The notes under the pieces: model-generated
Database searches by the model: none
The model's input: only the letters and a program-made list of their open reading frames with translations
Told to the model about the DNA's origin: nothing
Part shown: piece by piece, positions 48,085 to 59,734 of the stretch
Position numbering within the stretch: the first letter of the stretch is position 1
Layout of the letters: every line of letters starts with the position of its first letter
Position numbers and translations under genes: made by a program
NCBI GenBank assembly: GCA_036023115.1
Contig: JAYKKT010000061.1
Span: 12,757,501 to 12,821,500, forward strand
DNA length: 64,000 bases
Direction of reading: 5' to 3'
Source: Brasenia schreberi
Taxonomy: Eukaryota; Streptophyta; Magnoliopsida; Nymphaeales; Cabombaceae

Positions 48085-48662
48085 ACAAGTTCTCTCATGC
48101 TCATCCTATTGTTTTTTAGTGGTATGAACATAATTTTAAAAGTTCTAAAGATTTTTAAAAGAGTATGAAAGACAATATTATTATATTTATGCCCCCAAAA
48201 AGTAACGGTAGGATATATGTGGATAGTGTCAATAATGAGTATGATCCAATTATTCTCTTTATATAAAACTCCTAAAGAAGTCCTTTCCGAAACACCTTGT
48301 AATTTGATGGATTTATTTATTTCTTTTCTACATATGGAAGAACAAGACATAAATTTAAAAAGAGAAGACAATCCAAATAAGGAACAGTGTCCTTTTTATC
48401 TTTCATGATGAATTGGATAATAAGAAAGGAGAACTTAGATTGAGATGTATTTTTATTGATCAGTTAGAATTGCCTCCTAGGATTTATAACTATCTAAAAA
48501 GGTCTAATATGTATATATGTATATATGTATATATATATGTATATATGTATATATATATATTATTGGACCTTTTGATTAAGAGTCAACAAGATTTTTTGAG
48601 AATTAAGCATTTTCGCATAGAAAAAGTAAACCAAATATTCTCTATTCTACAAAAAGGTTTAT
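48085..48662 (+). pseudogene. rpoA: nuclear copy of plastid rpoA (3' part), with microsatellite inside
   Basis: Translated frames follow the C-terminal half of chloroplast RNA polymerase alpha subunit. In order: MPPKSNGRIYVDSVNNEY (plastid MPVRNANxSIxSYxNxNEK), IILFI (EILFLEI), TPKEVLSETPCNLMDLFISF (TPKEALxEASRNLIDLFIPF), then [39 protein letters not shown] and [10 protein letters not shown]. There is a frameshift before TPKE and a stop around 48407, so it is dead. A TA/TATG tract (about 48509-48561) interrupts the conserved KRSNIYTLLDLL motif while keeping frame. It is a nuclear plastid insertion (NUPT), old enough to be diverged. The 5' limit is uncertain. Confidence 0.85.
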
Positions 48663-48665
48663 ATA

Positions 48666-49515
48666 TTAGGGCTATGGCCATTTTCTTTTGTGTGTTAAAG
48701 AGAAGAGATCTAAATCGGGTCCTCCTCACCCAAAACCCACACTCACCATTTGGCATGTTTAATTTGGTCTCCTTGGCTAACCCTAAAAGAACATAAATAC
48801 CCATCAAACTTTTCCGTCCAACCAAAAAAAACTAAAATCTTCACTTAGTAGAAGAATGGGCGATTTCACTGGAAACTCACATGAACCATTTGATGTGTTT
48901 AATATGGATCCCTTGGCTGACCCTAAAAGGGCATAGATGCTCATCAAAGTCTTGCTCCAGTCAAAAGAAGGCCACAATCTTCACTTAATAAAAGAATAGG
49001 TGTGGGCACCTTGCTGACACTAAAGCACATAAATGCACATCAAAATCCATTTCTAGTCAAAGCGGACCACAATCTTCACTTAGTAGAAGAATAATCGAGC
49101 TTTATATATGCATTATGCTCTCTTTTTCTCTCTATCTCTCTCTTATTTTCTTTCATTTCCCTACACCAAAATGTTCCATCTGCCACCATAAGAGAATCAG
49201 GGCTATGACCCTTTTGTTTTGTGTGTTAAAGAGAAGAGATCCAAATAGGGTCCTTCCCACTCAAAACCCACATGCACCATTATATATGTTTAATATCGGC
49301 CCCTTACTGGCCCTAAAAGGGCATAAATGCCCCCTCCAACCAAGGAAAACCACAATCTTAACTTAGTAGGGGAATATGCAATCTCACTCAAGACCCATAT
49401 GCACATTCTGATGCATTTGATGTGAGTCCCTTGGCTGAATTTAAAAGTATATAAATGTCTATCAAATTTTCCCTCCAACCAAAAGGGACCATAATCTTCA
49501 CTTAGTAGAAGAAAT
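48666..49515 (-). repeat. array of about five degenerate units related to a copia LTR
   Basis: Units of about 110-180 bp recur. Each includes forms of CTCAAAACCCACATGCACCA, TTGGCTGACCCTAAAAGGGC, ATAAATGC and AATCTTCACTTAGTAGAAG. Starts are near 48666, 48851, 48986, 49196 and 49371. A related single copy is at 54385-54500, at the other end of the minus-strand copia element, which suggests LTR identity with local amplification. Confidence 0.6.
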
Positions 49516-51426
49516 GATGGGCTTCATGCTTGTTAACTTTGTGCGAAGCTCATGTTTTCAATGATAACTTTTGTCATTATATTTGAGAGATTGCCATCAC
49601 TATGTATTTTCTCCACTTTTAGCTACTTTTCTTGTAGGATTGATTAGACCCAATGTTATCTCCTAGTGATAACTTTGTCTTGAAGTACAAGTAAACTGCT
49701 TCGTGAGACAAACAATAATTTGATTATCACAATATATACATACCTCAGTTGCATAAAGTCAGCCTCTTACATGAACTATTTCATCTAAAGCAACTCTTTG
49801 GCACCTTTATTAATAATAATAGATTTGGCTTTAATGATTAATGAGGCAATGCACTTCTGAAGTCTAGATTGCCAAGAGACCATTCACCCTACAAAGGTAA
49901 CCAAGTATGATGAGGTAGACCTACTATTATCAAGATCACCTCTCAAATATGTATATATAATGCACAAATTTTGGCTACTCATGTTCAAGGCACATTCTTA
50001 AAGCAGTCGTACACTTCAGATACATTAATATCCACTTTAATGCATTGCAATGTTTCTTCTCAGGATTAGACAAAAATCTACTAAGTACACCAACTGTACG
50101 TGCTATATCTGGCCAAGTTTTGGCTCCTTCTTCTCTTCACTTGTGGAAGGGCATTGATGCATGCTTAATTTGAAATGCTTTGCAAGAAGAAAGCTAATCA
50201 CCTTAGTATTACCCATGTTAAATCTATGAAATACCTTCTCGATATAATTCTTGTGAAATAAGAAGAGCTCCCTTTTCTTTTTGTTCCTATACATCTGAAT
50301 GCCCAAAATTTTCATAATTGTCCCCAAGTCTTTCATAGCAAAAGACTTGCTTAATTGTTTCTTAAGACTTGCAATTCTTAGAAGATTTTTACCGGCAATC
50401 AATATATCATCGTAAAATGATGATAAGCCATCATTTGAGAATTTCTAAGCAAATATTAGACTTCTCTTTCCAGGATAGATTTAAACTTCAAATACTATTA
50501 TTTTGGACCTTGCTTAAGACAATACATACTCTTCTTCAACTTACATATGTACTCCTCTGTACCTTTACTATCTCTCTCTCGTTGTTTCATTTAGATATTT
50601 TCTTCCAAGGCACCATGTAAGAAGATAATCTTCACACCCATTCACTCAACTTCCAAATCTAGGCATGCAGCTAAGCTTAAAATAAAATGAATACAAATCA
50701 TTTTAACTACAAGAACAAATATCTCATAAGAAATCAATACGATTCTTTTATTAAAACCTTTCACCACCAACCATACCATGTACCTAAGCCTTAAATTATG
50801 TTGATTTTGCTTCAACCTAAAATTCTTTATATTCTTGAGAGTTTTCTTGTCTTTAACCAATTTTATAAACTCATAAGTGTCATTTTTATGAATAGACTTC
50901 ATCTCTTATTCCATAGAATCAACCAGTATATTTTATCACATATTGTATGGGTTTTCCATAACATTCAGGCTCTCTACTCTTAGTAAACAAAATGTATCCA
51001 TTAAGAGAATATCTTTAAGTGGCTTGTCTAGTTCTAAAAGATCTCCTAACACCTTTTAGTAAGGCTACATCGACAATTGGCACTTCAAATACATCTGCTG
51101 CATCATCTACATGCTCTACTTGTTGAGAATGAGCTAATACAATCTACCTTAAACAAATCACTCTATTGACTTCTCTTTATGATATCTGCTATGGTTTGAT
51201 TCTTTATAAAATTACAGTTCTCCTAACAATTTTCTTCTCAATAGGATCATAAGATCTATAAACCAATTCATTGTCTCTATAGCCTAGAAAAAAGCATTCA
51301 CTTGTTTTAGTATCAAGCTTCTGTCCCTTATCCTTAGTTACATGAACTAAAACCCTTATACCCAAAATGCTCTCAAGTAACTATAGTCCACTTCCTTTCT
51401 AAACCACACTTCATTGGGAGCCTTAA

Positions 51427-51434
51427 ACCTTAAG
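51427..51434 (+). repeat. left target-site duplication of the nested hAT
   Basis: ACCTTAAG, matching ACCGTAAG at 52566-52573 in 7 of 8 positions. Confidence 0.7.
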
Positions 51435-52565
51435 TAGGAATGGCAATGTAGTGGTTAGGGGTTCCATCTGATCCTGCTTGCACAAAAATTTTCTTTGCTT
51501 GCCCTACCTCACCTCACAAGCCTCTAAGGCCAAGCCCCAAACCCACCCCATCCCACAACCATCCGATTTAACCATTCAAATAACTTTTGGTTCATCATCT
51601 GACCTAAAAACTCTTCCTTTTCAAGCTAACAAACATCAATTGAAAGAGGCATAAAAACTCATGCAACATATGCTGGAAAGAGCATAGGTAAATGCTAGAA
51701 GGAGCACATGAAAACTAGAGAATATCTATGAGAAGAATAGGAATAAGTTGATTATATCAAGAACAAGAAGTAGCTTCACAATCTTCATGGCTATCAGAAA
51801 AGAAAACCAAGCAGAATGAACATGATGCGTAATAAGAAGTTTAGTCTCGACCAAATCAGAATTGCTTATGCAGATGACAGAACAACCATTGGACATGAAA
51901 AAGATAATAGGAAAAGCAATTGTGCAACTAAATTTCTTGCCTCTTATGGTTGTTGGACCCTCTGGCATATCGTAGTGCTAAAAGAATCCAACTTCTCCCC
52001 CAAACTGGTACTTGATTTGCAGCTTCTTAAGACAAACTATTGAAGAGTAAAGACTCTTAGCCCTTTCACTCATTAGAGTAATAAAATTTCAGCGTATATC
52101 TCATATATGTGTTAGCAAGAATGTTTTTATATGACCCAACTACCAACAAATTTCTCTCCACACTCTTGTCTGCCTCCGTATTCGATATGCTTGAAATTAT
52201 CACAGAAATACCATTTCAACCTAATTTTTTCTCCAAAATGATGGCATTCTTTTAGAACGCAATGGCAGTGACTCGAGATTTAGCGTCATCCCATGAAAGT
52301 TGTAGATACAGCGAGGTTAGAGATTGAAGAACCTAGACTCCTTGTTCAACTTTGCAATACGGCAAGACAAACCCTAGTCCCCAAAACTTATATATATAGT
52401 TCAGGGCAGGGTAGGGCAGGTCTATTTCAAACCTGCCCCCTGCCCTGCCCCACATCTCCTTCTTTGCCCATCCTACTAGTGGGAGGGTCTTGGGACTTGG
52501 AAACCTATTCCATACGAGACAGGTTAGAGCAGGTACCCATGGGGAAGGTTCAAATTGTCATCCTA
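51435..52565. mobile_element. non-autonomous hAT element nested in copia integrase (1131 bp)
   Basis: The left end is TAGGAATGGCAATG. The right end on the minus strand is TAGGATGACAATTTG. With one base inserted these align as imperfect terminal inverted repeats of the common plant TAGGGATGGCAAT type. The flanks carry a 7-of-8 matching 8-bp duplication. Near the ends are GGGCAGGGTAGGGCAGG and CCTGCCCTGCCCC blocks, typical subterminal content. No transposase frame is present. Removing it brings the two halves of the copia integrase reading together. Confidence 0.75.
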
Positions 52566-53959
52566 ACCGTAAGAGAACATATGTTTAGGGATTCAAAATA
52601 TGAACCACAATAAAGGCTCACCCGAACTGACTTTGGCAATTTAGTTTGGGAAAGTAAAGTTATCACTCTCTCCAAAAGTACTATTCATTCTTTCTATTAG
52701 GCCATTCAACTAGGATCTCTTATGTGTCTTCTCATGCCTTATGTTATGTCCTCTACAGTAGAAATCAAATGGCCTTGAATAATCACATCCAATATATGAT
52801 CTTATGTATTTCAATTTGTTTAATGTGAAACTTATTGAAGGCATCAAACACTTAATCCTTTGATTTCAAAGTATAAACCAAAAACTTTTTAAAGTATTCG
52901 TCAATAAATGCCACAGAGTAGAGAGCCACAAAGTATTTGAGTATGCACAAACCATACACATCCGACTTAGCCACATTTGAAATATTTGGTTTTGTGTACG
53001 GAGGACAAGATTTTAAAAAATCTATTTTGCTTACTAGCTATGTAATTTTCAGAATCACTTCGACTCACTTGATTTAAACAAGAGATCAAATTCTTTTTTC
53101 ACACTAAATGTCACATCTTTTTCACCCATATGACCAAGTCGCTTGTGCTATAATATTGTATCATTAAAAGCATAAACAACACCAATAAAGGACTTGGAGA
53201 TACTTGCATGCATCAAGTAAAAGTAAGTGGTTTTTTATCTCTAGCTTACAACAGGATTGCTCTTGATAAGCTTCCATTGATCATTCATAAAATGATTACC
53301 AAAACCATCATCATCAAGCTCTCTGACTAAAAATAAGTTCATGCGCAAATTAAAAATATACCTCACATCTTGAAGAAGCAAAATAATATCATTCTCTATC
53401 TTTAGCTAAACATTTTCCATGCCAAGAACTTTAGTTGAACTTGACTTTTCCTATCTTGACACTCCCAAACTCATCTAAAGTATAAGAGTTAAAAACTCCA
53501 TCCTCGAAGTAGCATGCAACTGAATCCCATACTTCAACTACATCAATTTATTCAATAAAAATAATTGGTTTTTACTGGTCTTAAAAGCATAGACTGATTT
53601 CAACTTCTACTAAAGTGTCTGAACATTCTTCTCAGAGGCTACATAGGTGAAAACATTCTCATCCACAAAATATGAAATAAAACACACATCTACTCATGCT
53701 CGAACTCCCATTATTTATTTGTTTTATCTTTTGGTTTTTCTGTTTCAAACATTAGCCGTGCATAAACTTTATAAATAGTAAATCCCTTATTTTGGGAGTT
53801 CAAGAATAATAATTGAAACTTTTTAAGATAATCATATGGCTTATATGCCCTTCTATCTTGGTTCCTAGCACTACAAATAAAGAAAATCATGTCGTGATTG
53901 AACTTGTAAATCTAATGACAAAATAAGTGCCAACCTCTAGATTCTATAATTTAGTAATA

Positions 53960-54500
53960 ACAACCTTCGTTCAGAAAGATACAATCAAATATTAAATAAA
54001 AAAAAACGAAGGTTGGAGCAAAAGATTTAATATAGAAAACCTTCAAAAAAAAGAGAGAAAAACTGTAAGGACACGAAGGTCCAAGTTCTACTATATGAAA
54101 GAGAATAGATACAAGCAAAAGGTTTATAAGAGAACTACAACAATAATGATAAGGAAATATCGACAATCCGAACACAATATAGAGTTGAAATAGACAACTC
54201 AGTATAGAGTTGAATATTACATTACAACAAGTGCAAAACATGAAATCACCGTGCAAAAAAAGATCCACTTATAGAGAGATCTCATCTTCAAAGAGGATCT
54301 CATGGTACCTCTTTAGTCTCTCTTACAAAAAAAACCCACAATCTGCTCTCTTTTCTTCTCTCTTATTTTCTCCTAGAACACTTTTATTCTGTGCGGCAAG
54401 GACAAGAGACCCAAATCGGGTCCTTCGCACTCAAAACCCACCATTTGGTGCTTTCAATGTGGGCCCGTTAGCTGGCCCTAAAAGAGCATAAATGCCAATT
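53960..54500 (-). repeat. probable 5' LTR of the minus-strand copia element
   Basis: The end near 54385-54500 carries the same phrases as the 48666-49515 array (CTCAAAACCCACCATTTGG, GGCCCTAAAAGAGCATAAAT). A TATA-like CTCTATAAGTG on the minus strand lies near 54272. The inner boundary and primer site were not found, so limits are approximate. Confidence 0.5.
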
Positions 54501-57130
54501 AAGAAGGGTATTCGGTAAGCGAACCATTTTTAGGTCAAACAAGTCATTTTCTGTTCTTAATTCGAATGCGAAAATGTTATTTGACAAAATCGCGTTGCTT
54601 TTCCTTTTCGTCTAAAACAAGGATTACACTTTAAAATGTGTCTTCCATCTCAATAGTACTCGTACTTTTTTGGGTATCTCGGACACATTAATACCTCATT
54701 TTGTACAAGCAGTTTTTGTTCTTGAATTGTCACAGCAGAAATTATATTAACAGCCAAAAATTAATTCAGCAATTCATCTGCTTCGATTCGGTTCAACTGA
54801 TCCCTTATTGGAGAATGGCATTTGCAAACATTTTTCTTGAAGATCTAAATGACTTCATCCGCTTGACTGTTTCAGTGAAATCCAAGTACAGACCAACTTG
54901 AGCACGGCCTGCAGCAATGACGACAACGAAGGATATAGTTCTAAGATTTGGAGCAGATTGCAAGTCTACCGTAAATAGATTTCCGTAGGCTGATCCTTTG
55001 TCATGGTAGAAAAACCAACACGATCCAAAAGCTCCATAACTTATTAGGCATCACCAGTATATATTTAAGTGCTGTTGTTGGAGTCCAACTTTTCACAACG
55101 AACCAAACAAAAGCAAAACGAGAAAATTCTGAGTTTCAATGAAAAGCTCGAAAAGAAACTTGGATCCATCAAAAAAATTGGATCAGTAGTTGATAAGATG
55201 GAGGCCCTAATGCTCATAATTCAAGAGTGTCTTACCCGGTTACTGTGTCGACCCCACATACAACTGGACATTTAAACAGGATGAACTATACTGAAGCAGT
55301 AACAAGGAGCCTGCAATTTAGAGAAACTCGTTTAGACGGAAAGATCCACACTAGTTGGACCTTTTGAAGTGGAATAATAAATCTAAGGAGGCCCCAACTC
55401 CTAACAGTAAGAAGAAGGTTGCTTCCATCATGTGAATCTTTCACTAAGGCCTTTGCTCTTGGATTTTGTCTTCTGCATTTAAAATCTCCATGAAAAGCTT
55501 TTTGAAACCAAATAACCAGAGTGATATCAACTGGAATTTCAGTTCCTTGTTAAAATTGGGGGCAGTGTGCAAAATTATTAATTCATCAACTTGGATGACC
55601 TAATGCAATCTTAGTACTTTTATTGTATATAATTTTGTGTATGTGGGGGCTCCTCCCAGATTTCGCAACAAACCTTCTGCCTCTGTCAGACGAGTATAGC
55701 AGTGAGGTGTCAATCGGGTACTTCTGTGCACTAGTTTATCGCTTCGATGGATGAATTAGATAGACTGAAAAATTCAAAAGTGCTTATAGGCAAAGAAAGA
55801 TAGGTTCCGGTCCTTCACAATTTGAAGAAGGAAAACACTCCAAAGATGGGAGACTTTGACAGTGAGAATTGTTCTAAACAACAGCAAAACATAATTGAGA
55901 CTATAGAACTTGTCAAAATGGTAGAACTACCTCGTTAGGATAGCACAACGCTTGGGACAATCTTACAAGGATGTGATGAGACTTTTGGGTCCTCCGCAAT
56001 ATGCATTTAGATTGCCAATATGTGAATGGCTGCAATAAGGGAATATTAAAGGTGAGTGATGGCATGAGTTGGAGATCTTTTCTTGTTTTATGAACATTTT
56101 GGAGAAAGGATTATGTGCAAGCTTTTTTATCTTGAAGTAACGCTTTAGATCGATCCATTGAGCAAGGTAATTTTGTTTGAAAATCCACAGAAGTCCATCT
56201 GGATTTGAAGTGCTTGCACTAAATCGATTTTATATTCATGGTGTTTTGAGTTGCTGCAAAGATCATTCTGTTTCAATGGTTATAAAAACCATTTATCACA
56301 AGATCGAACTGAGACTGAAGTTCAGAGGTGCAGCTCCTAAGATGTACGATAATTTTGTACTTGTACTTTCTGATGTTACTCATCTGATTTATATGGTAGA
56401 AAGCTCTGTATCAAATTACATAGTTACAGGAATTAATGGTGGAACACGATGAGATTGACTCGCTTGCAGATGATTGAAGCCATTTTCTAGCCATAAGTTG
56501 CTAACAGCGTCAGCTATAGTAACTACATCACCTTCTCTAACTGCAGAGTGACTTTTAGCGACGTGTAAAGACGACTTTTTCTTCAATTTTTGAGACAAAA
56601 TGTCAGTGAAATTTGTATTTGGTTGGAAATCTCAGAGGTCCACGGGTAGTCACAAGACTCATTAATTGGCACATTCACAATCGGGTGGAAATTCACATGA
56701 TGGTCAAGGTGCAATTATCAAAGCCAGCCTATTAATCTTCGACTTGCTTCACAAGAGAACAAATATATGTACATGCCGAACAACAAGTGGTAGATGCAAT
56801 TTGGATTCAAGTTGGGGAGAGTAATGAGCATTGTCAAGCTTAAGGATACCATCCAAGATCGGAGTTGCAGGAAAATGCATTGTTAAAAGAGTGTCCAGTG
56901 AGTTTACATGCTGCCATTACGAAACAGACCCCTAGCTTCCCCTTCATTCATGTAAGACACTAAAAATTATACATAGTGGAATACAACATATGCAATGACG
57001 AGAGCAGAGAAGACACAGAAGATACAACTGGAGTTGAATTTAGAGATGGAAGAGCAACCAAGATCCCCTTTCATTGCTTGCAAGACCATCCATTCCCATG
57101 ATCTTTTCTGTTTTACAAATTAATATTGGG
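54501..57130. other. intergenic DNA with weak coding-like stretches
   Basis: A plus-strand frame at 55069-55275 has a heptad-like region (NEKLEKKLGSIKKIGSVVDKM in two parts) of the kind seen in retrotransposon gag, but nothing nearby confirms it. Frames at 56177-56452 and 56416-56598 are unrecognised. Confidence 0.35.
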
Positions 57131-57135
57131 CTTTG

Positions 57136-57351
57136 CGTTGGAGATCAAGTTGAAGATGAAGACTTATATTTCTGTATCATTTAAGTTAAAAGGTTTGTAC
57201 TATAAACCCTAAACAAGTTTATTAGGGTAATTAGATAAATAAGAAGAAAGAGGTTGCGGCAGCCATCATAGCGCCGACCTCCATCTCATTTTCTCTGTGT
57301 AAAGTAGATTACTTGATTCAATATTAATGTCTCTCACTACATGAAACAACA
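57136..57351 (+). repeat. 5' LTR of the small copia element
   Basis: Shares GGAGATYAAGTTGAAGATGA, the GCGGCAGCCATCAT block and the ATTAATGTCTCTC end with the 3' LTR. The first base pair reads CG where TG is expected, a single T-to-C change. It lacks about 100 bp of the U3-like part found in the 3' LTR and has about 35 bp of its own. Confidence 0.88.
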
Positions 57352-57363
57352 TGGTATCGAGTG
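57352..57363 (+). other. primer-binding site (tRNA-iMet type)
   Basis: TGGTATCGAGTG directly abuts the 5' LTR. The plant copia consensus is TGGTATCAGAGC. Confidence 0.8.
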
Positions 57364-57949
57364 TATTCTTTGAAGACATAGCTATCAGCCGAAGAAATCT
57401 GTCCCTGAGAAGTTGTTGTCGCCACAAGTATACATTGAAGGTATGAAGTGGAACGCAGGAAGACTCTCGAACAGTCTAGCCAGGATATCAAGATCAAGTA
57501 TCAAAAGTGCAAGTATTGGTTCACGTGACTTTTGAAGATCAAGTTTATGTTTCTGCAGTCAATAATCAGGAAGATATCAAGTTTATGTTTCTGCAACGTG
57601 ACTTCTGAAGATCACTTAGATTCATATGAGATTTTTTTTTGCTGCACCAAGTTATTGGTATTCACGTATAAGTTTGAACACAACTGCACATCAAAAGCAC
57701 CAAGAGGAATTACGTGTAGGTTTGAACAAAGTTGAACATGAGTCTTGCGTGCAGTACTGAACACAACTGCAATTTAGTTCGTTAAACTGCACATCAAAAA
57801 CAGTAAGAGGATCACATCAAGAACAATAAGAGGATCAAATTCTGAAAATAATAGATAGAAATAAGATAACAGAGGGTTGCGACAATAATTTCTTAGACAA
57901 ATGCGAGGTTTTTCAAATTACAAATCTAAAGTTAGATAAACAGAACTAT

Positions 57950-58690
57950 CTTCAATGAGCCAAATCCATTGAACTAGCTATGATAGCAAGGGGGCGATGG
58001 GATTACCTCACTGTCGATATTCTCCAACCACCAACAATAAATCCTCTTTATTCATGATGGCATAGGAAAGATGCACTTTTCAGTGCTTGGCTTATACAAT
58101 CTATGGTACCCTCGATTGACAGTACATTTATGTTTCTAGATTTAGCAAAAGATATTTGGCTAGCAGTTGAAGATGCATATGCTTAGAGAAAGAATGTAGC
58201 AAAAAAATATGATATTATTGATAAAATTATGAAGTATAGAAAGGAAGAAAGATCTATAACTGAATATTATGCAAAACTAAGAGGTTTATGAGAAGAATTA
58301 TAGGTTTATTCTAAGACAAAATGTAAAATTGCATGTAAGAACGTAATGAAGAGTTTGAGGAACAAAAAGTATTTGATCTTTTTTGGGGCATTTCTTTAGA
58401 ATATGAGGCAATAAAAAATAATATTCTTCGTAGAGAAGAGCTTCCTTCATTGAGCACAATGTACTCTCTCTTACTTTGGGAAGAAGATAGAAAACATGTA
58501 GAAAAGGAAACCAAGGTTAGATCAAAGACCACTACATTCGAGGGTAAGAATCCCTCTAACTCCTCATTCTCTTGTGGAAGGAGAGGATATGAATGTGACA
58601 GAGGTAGGAACTTACTTACTTTTTAAGAGAATGACAAATTAACTTGTTCTTACTATGGAAAATAAAGACACATATTGGGCATATGAAACT
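57950..58690 (+). pseudogene. copia gag remnant
   Basis: Frames give KYDIIDKIMKYRKEERSITE and YYAKLRGL, then LRREELPSLSTMYSLLLWEE, the usual plant copia gag (UBN2/gag-polypeptide) wording. A broken zinc knuckle follows (CSYYGK.RHILGI near 58640-58680, second Cys and later residues lost). Several stops. Confidence 0.75.
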
Positions 58691-58734
58691 AAAATAGAGG
58701 GTTGTCGAATATGTTCTACTCCAATTGACATTTC

Positions 58735-59400
58735 AAAAGAAGAGTGATAATTCAGCTGAACCATATAAAGATGTTAGTAGATATCAATGATTGGTGAGAA
58801 AACTAATATATATTATCATCATAAGACCATATGTGAGTTTTGCAGTTGGATATGTTAGTAGATGGATGCATTTTCCATCTAAATATCATATGAGTACAGT
58901 GTTTCATATCATCAGATACTTGAAATCTTCTATTACCTATGGTTTACTATATACTCTACATTTATCACTTGATATAGAAATTTATTTATATGTTGATTGG
59001 GCAAGTTCCAACATTGATAGAAAGTCAATATATGGTTATATGGTATGTGTAGGAGGTAATATAATATTTTAGAAAAGTAAGAAGCAATCTGTGACGATCA
59101 GGTCAAGTGTAGAGGCTGAATATCATGTTATTGCTCTCAGCATGTGTGAAGGCTTATGGATCATATCACTTCTGGATGAAATAGGTCTAGGAAGGAAGAC
59201 TTCAATCAAGTTTTTCACTGACAATAAAACAACTCTTCAAATGACATCTAATCCAATTCTTCATGAGATGACTAAATACATTGAAATAGATTATCATTTT
59301 ATTCAGAAAAGGTTTCTAAAGGAATCTTCAATCTCCTTTATGTACGTTCTGGAGATCAATTGGTAGATATTCTCACGAAACCAATGTCTGTTAATGAGTT
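58735..59400 (+). pseudogene. copia reverse transcriptase end and RNase H remnant
   Basis: LVRKLIYIIIIRPYVSFAVG (family: LVGKLIYLTxTRPDIxFAV), HIIRYLKSSITYGLLY, YVDWASSNIDRKSIYGYMV (family: DADWAGxxxDRRSTSGYxx), KSKKQSVTIRSSVEAEYHVI, CEGLWIISLLDEIGL and TDNKTTLQM, then EMTKYIEIDYHFI. These are the canonical copia RNase H blocks. Stops between them show loss of function. Confidence 0.85.
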
Positions 59401-59448
59401 AAAGAGGACTCTTGTTAAGTTGGGTGTTTCAAGCCTTCAAGACCCAAC

Positions 59449-59459
59449 TTGAGGGAGCA
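59449..59459 (+). other. polypurine tract
   Basis: TTGAGGGAGCA immediately before the 3' LTR, as in many plant copia elements (CTTGAGGGGGAG-type). Confidence 0.7.
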
Positions 59460-59729
59460 TGGTGGAGATTAAGTTGAAGATGAAGACTTATATTTCTGTA
59501 ATTTTAATTCATGTCTTAAGTAATTTGAGTCTCAATGAATTAGAATTTGATCCATTGAAAATAGGGCCAGTTTAATGTCTTTAAGTAAGAGCAAATATGT
59601 TATTTAAGTTAAAAGGTATGTACTACAAAACCCTAAATAAAGAAAGAGGCTGCGGCAGCCATCATGGTGCCAACTTAAAAAGTAGATGATTTGCTTCAGT
59701 ATTAATGTCTCTCTCTACACGAAACAACA
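59460..59729 (+). repeat. 3' LTR of the small copia element
   Basis: Begins TGGTGGAG and ends ACAACA, with CTTTG after it. Confidence 0.88.
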
Positions 59730-59734
59730 CTTTG

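Larger units (their letters stand above)
49600..53760 (-). pseudogene. decayed Ty1/copia polyprotein
   Basis: In minus-strand order: GAG-pre-integrase/zinc region (HKRLGHMGEKDVTF, about 53150; LLLQDVRYIFNLRMNL, about 53360), integrase core (KSDVYG..., FIDEYFKKFLVYTLKSKD, about 52850), integrase end (PNEVWFRKEVDY, KTSECFFLGYRDNELVYRSY, about 51250-51420), reverse transcriptase (NDTYEFIKL.KDKK, YICKLKKSMYCLKQGP, DILIAGKNLL, AMKDLGTIMKILGIQMYR, about 50100-50930), and RNase H (VGVLSRFLSNPEKKHCNALK, SRSTSSYLVTFVG, about 49690-50090). Many stops and frameshifts are present. Motif wording fits the TNT1/Tork side of copia. The integrase is split by the hAT insertion at 51435-52565. Confidence 0.85.
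57131..59734 (+). mobile_element. Ty1/copia deletion derivative with both LTRs and target duplication
   Basis: The element is 57136-59729, flanked by the perfect 5-bp duplication CTTTG (57131-57135 and 59730-59734). In order it has a 216-bp 5' LTR, a tRNA-iMet-type primer site, a gag region, the end of reverse transcriptase, RNase H, a polypurine tract and a 270-bp 3' LTR. Protease, integrase and most of reverse transcriptase are missing. Stops in gag and RNase H make it non-coding, so it depended on another element or decayed after a deletion. Confidence 0.88.
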
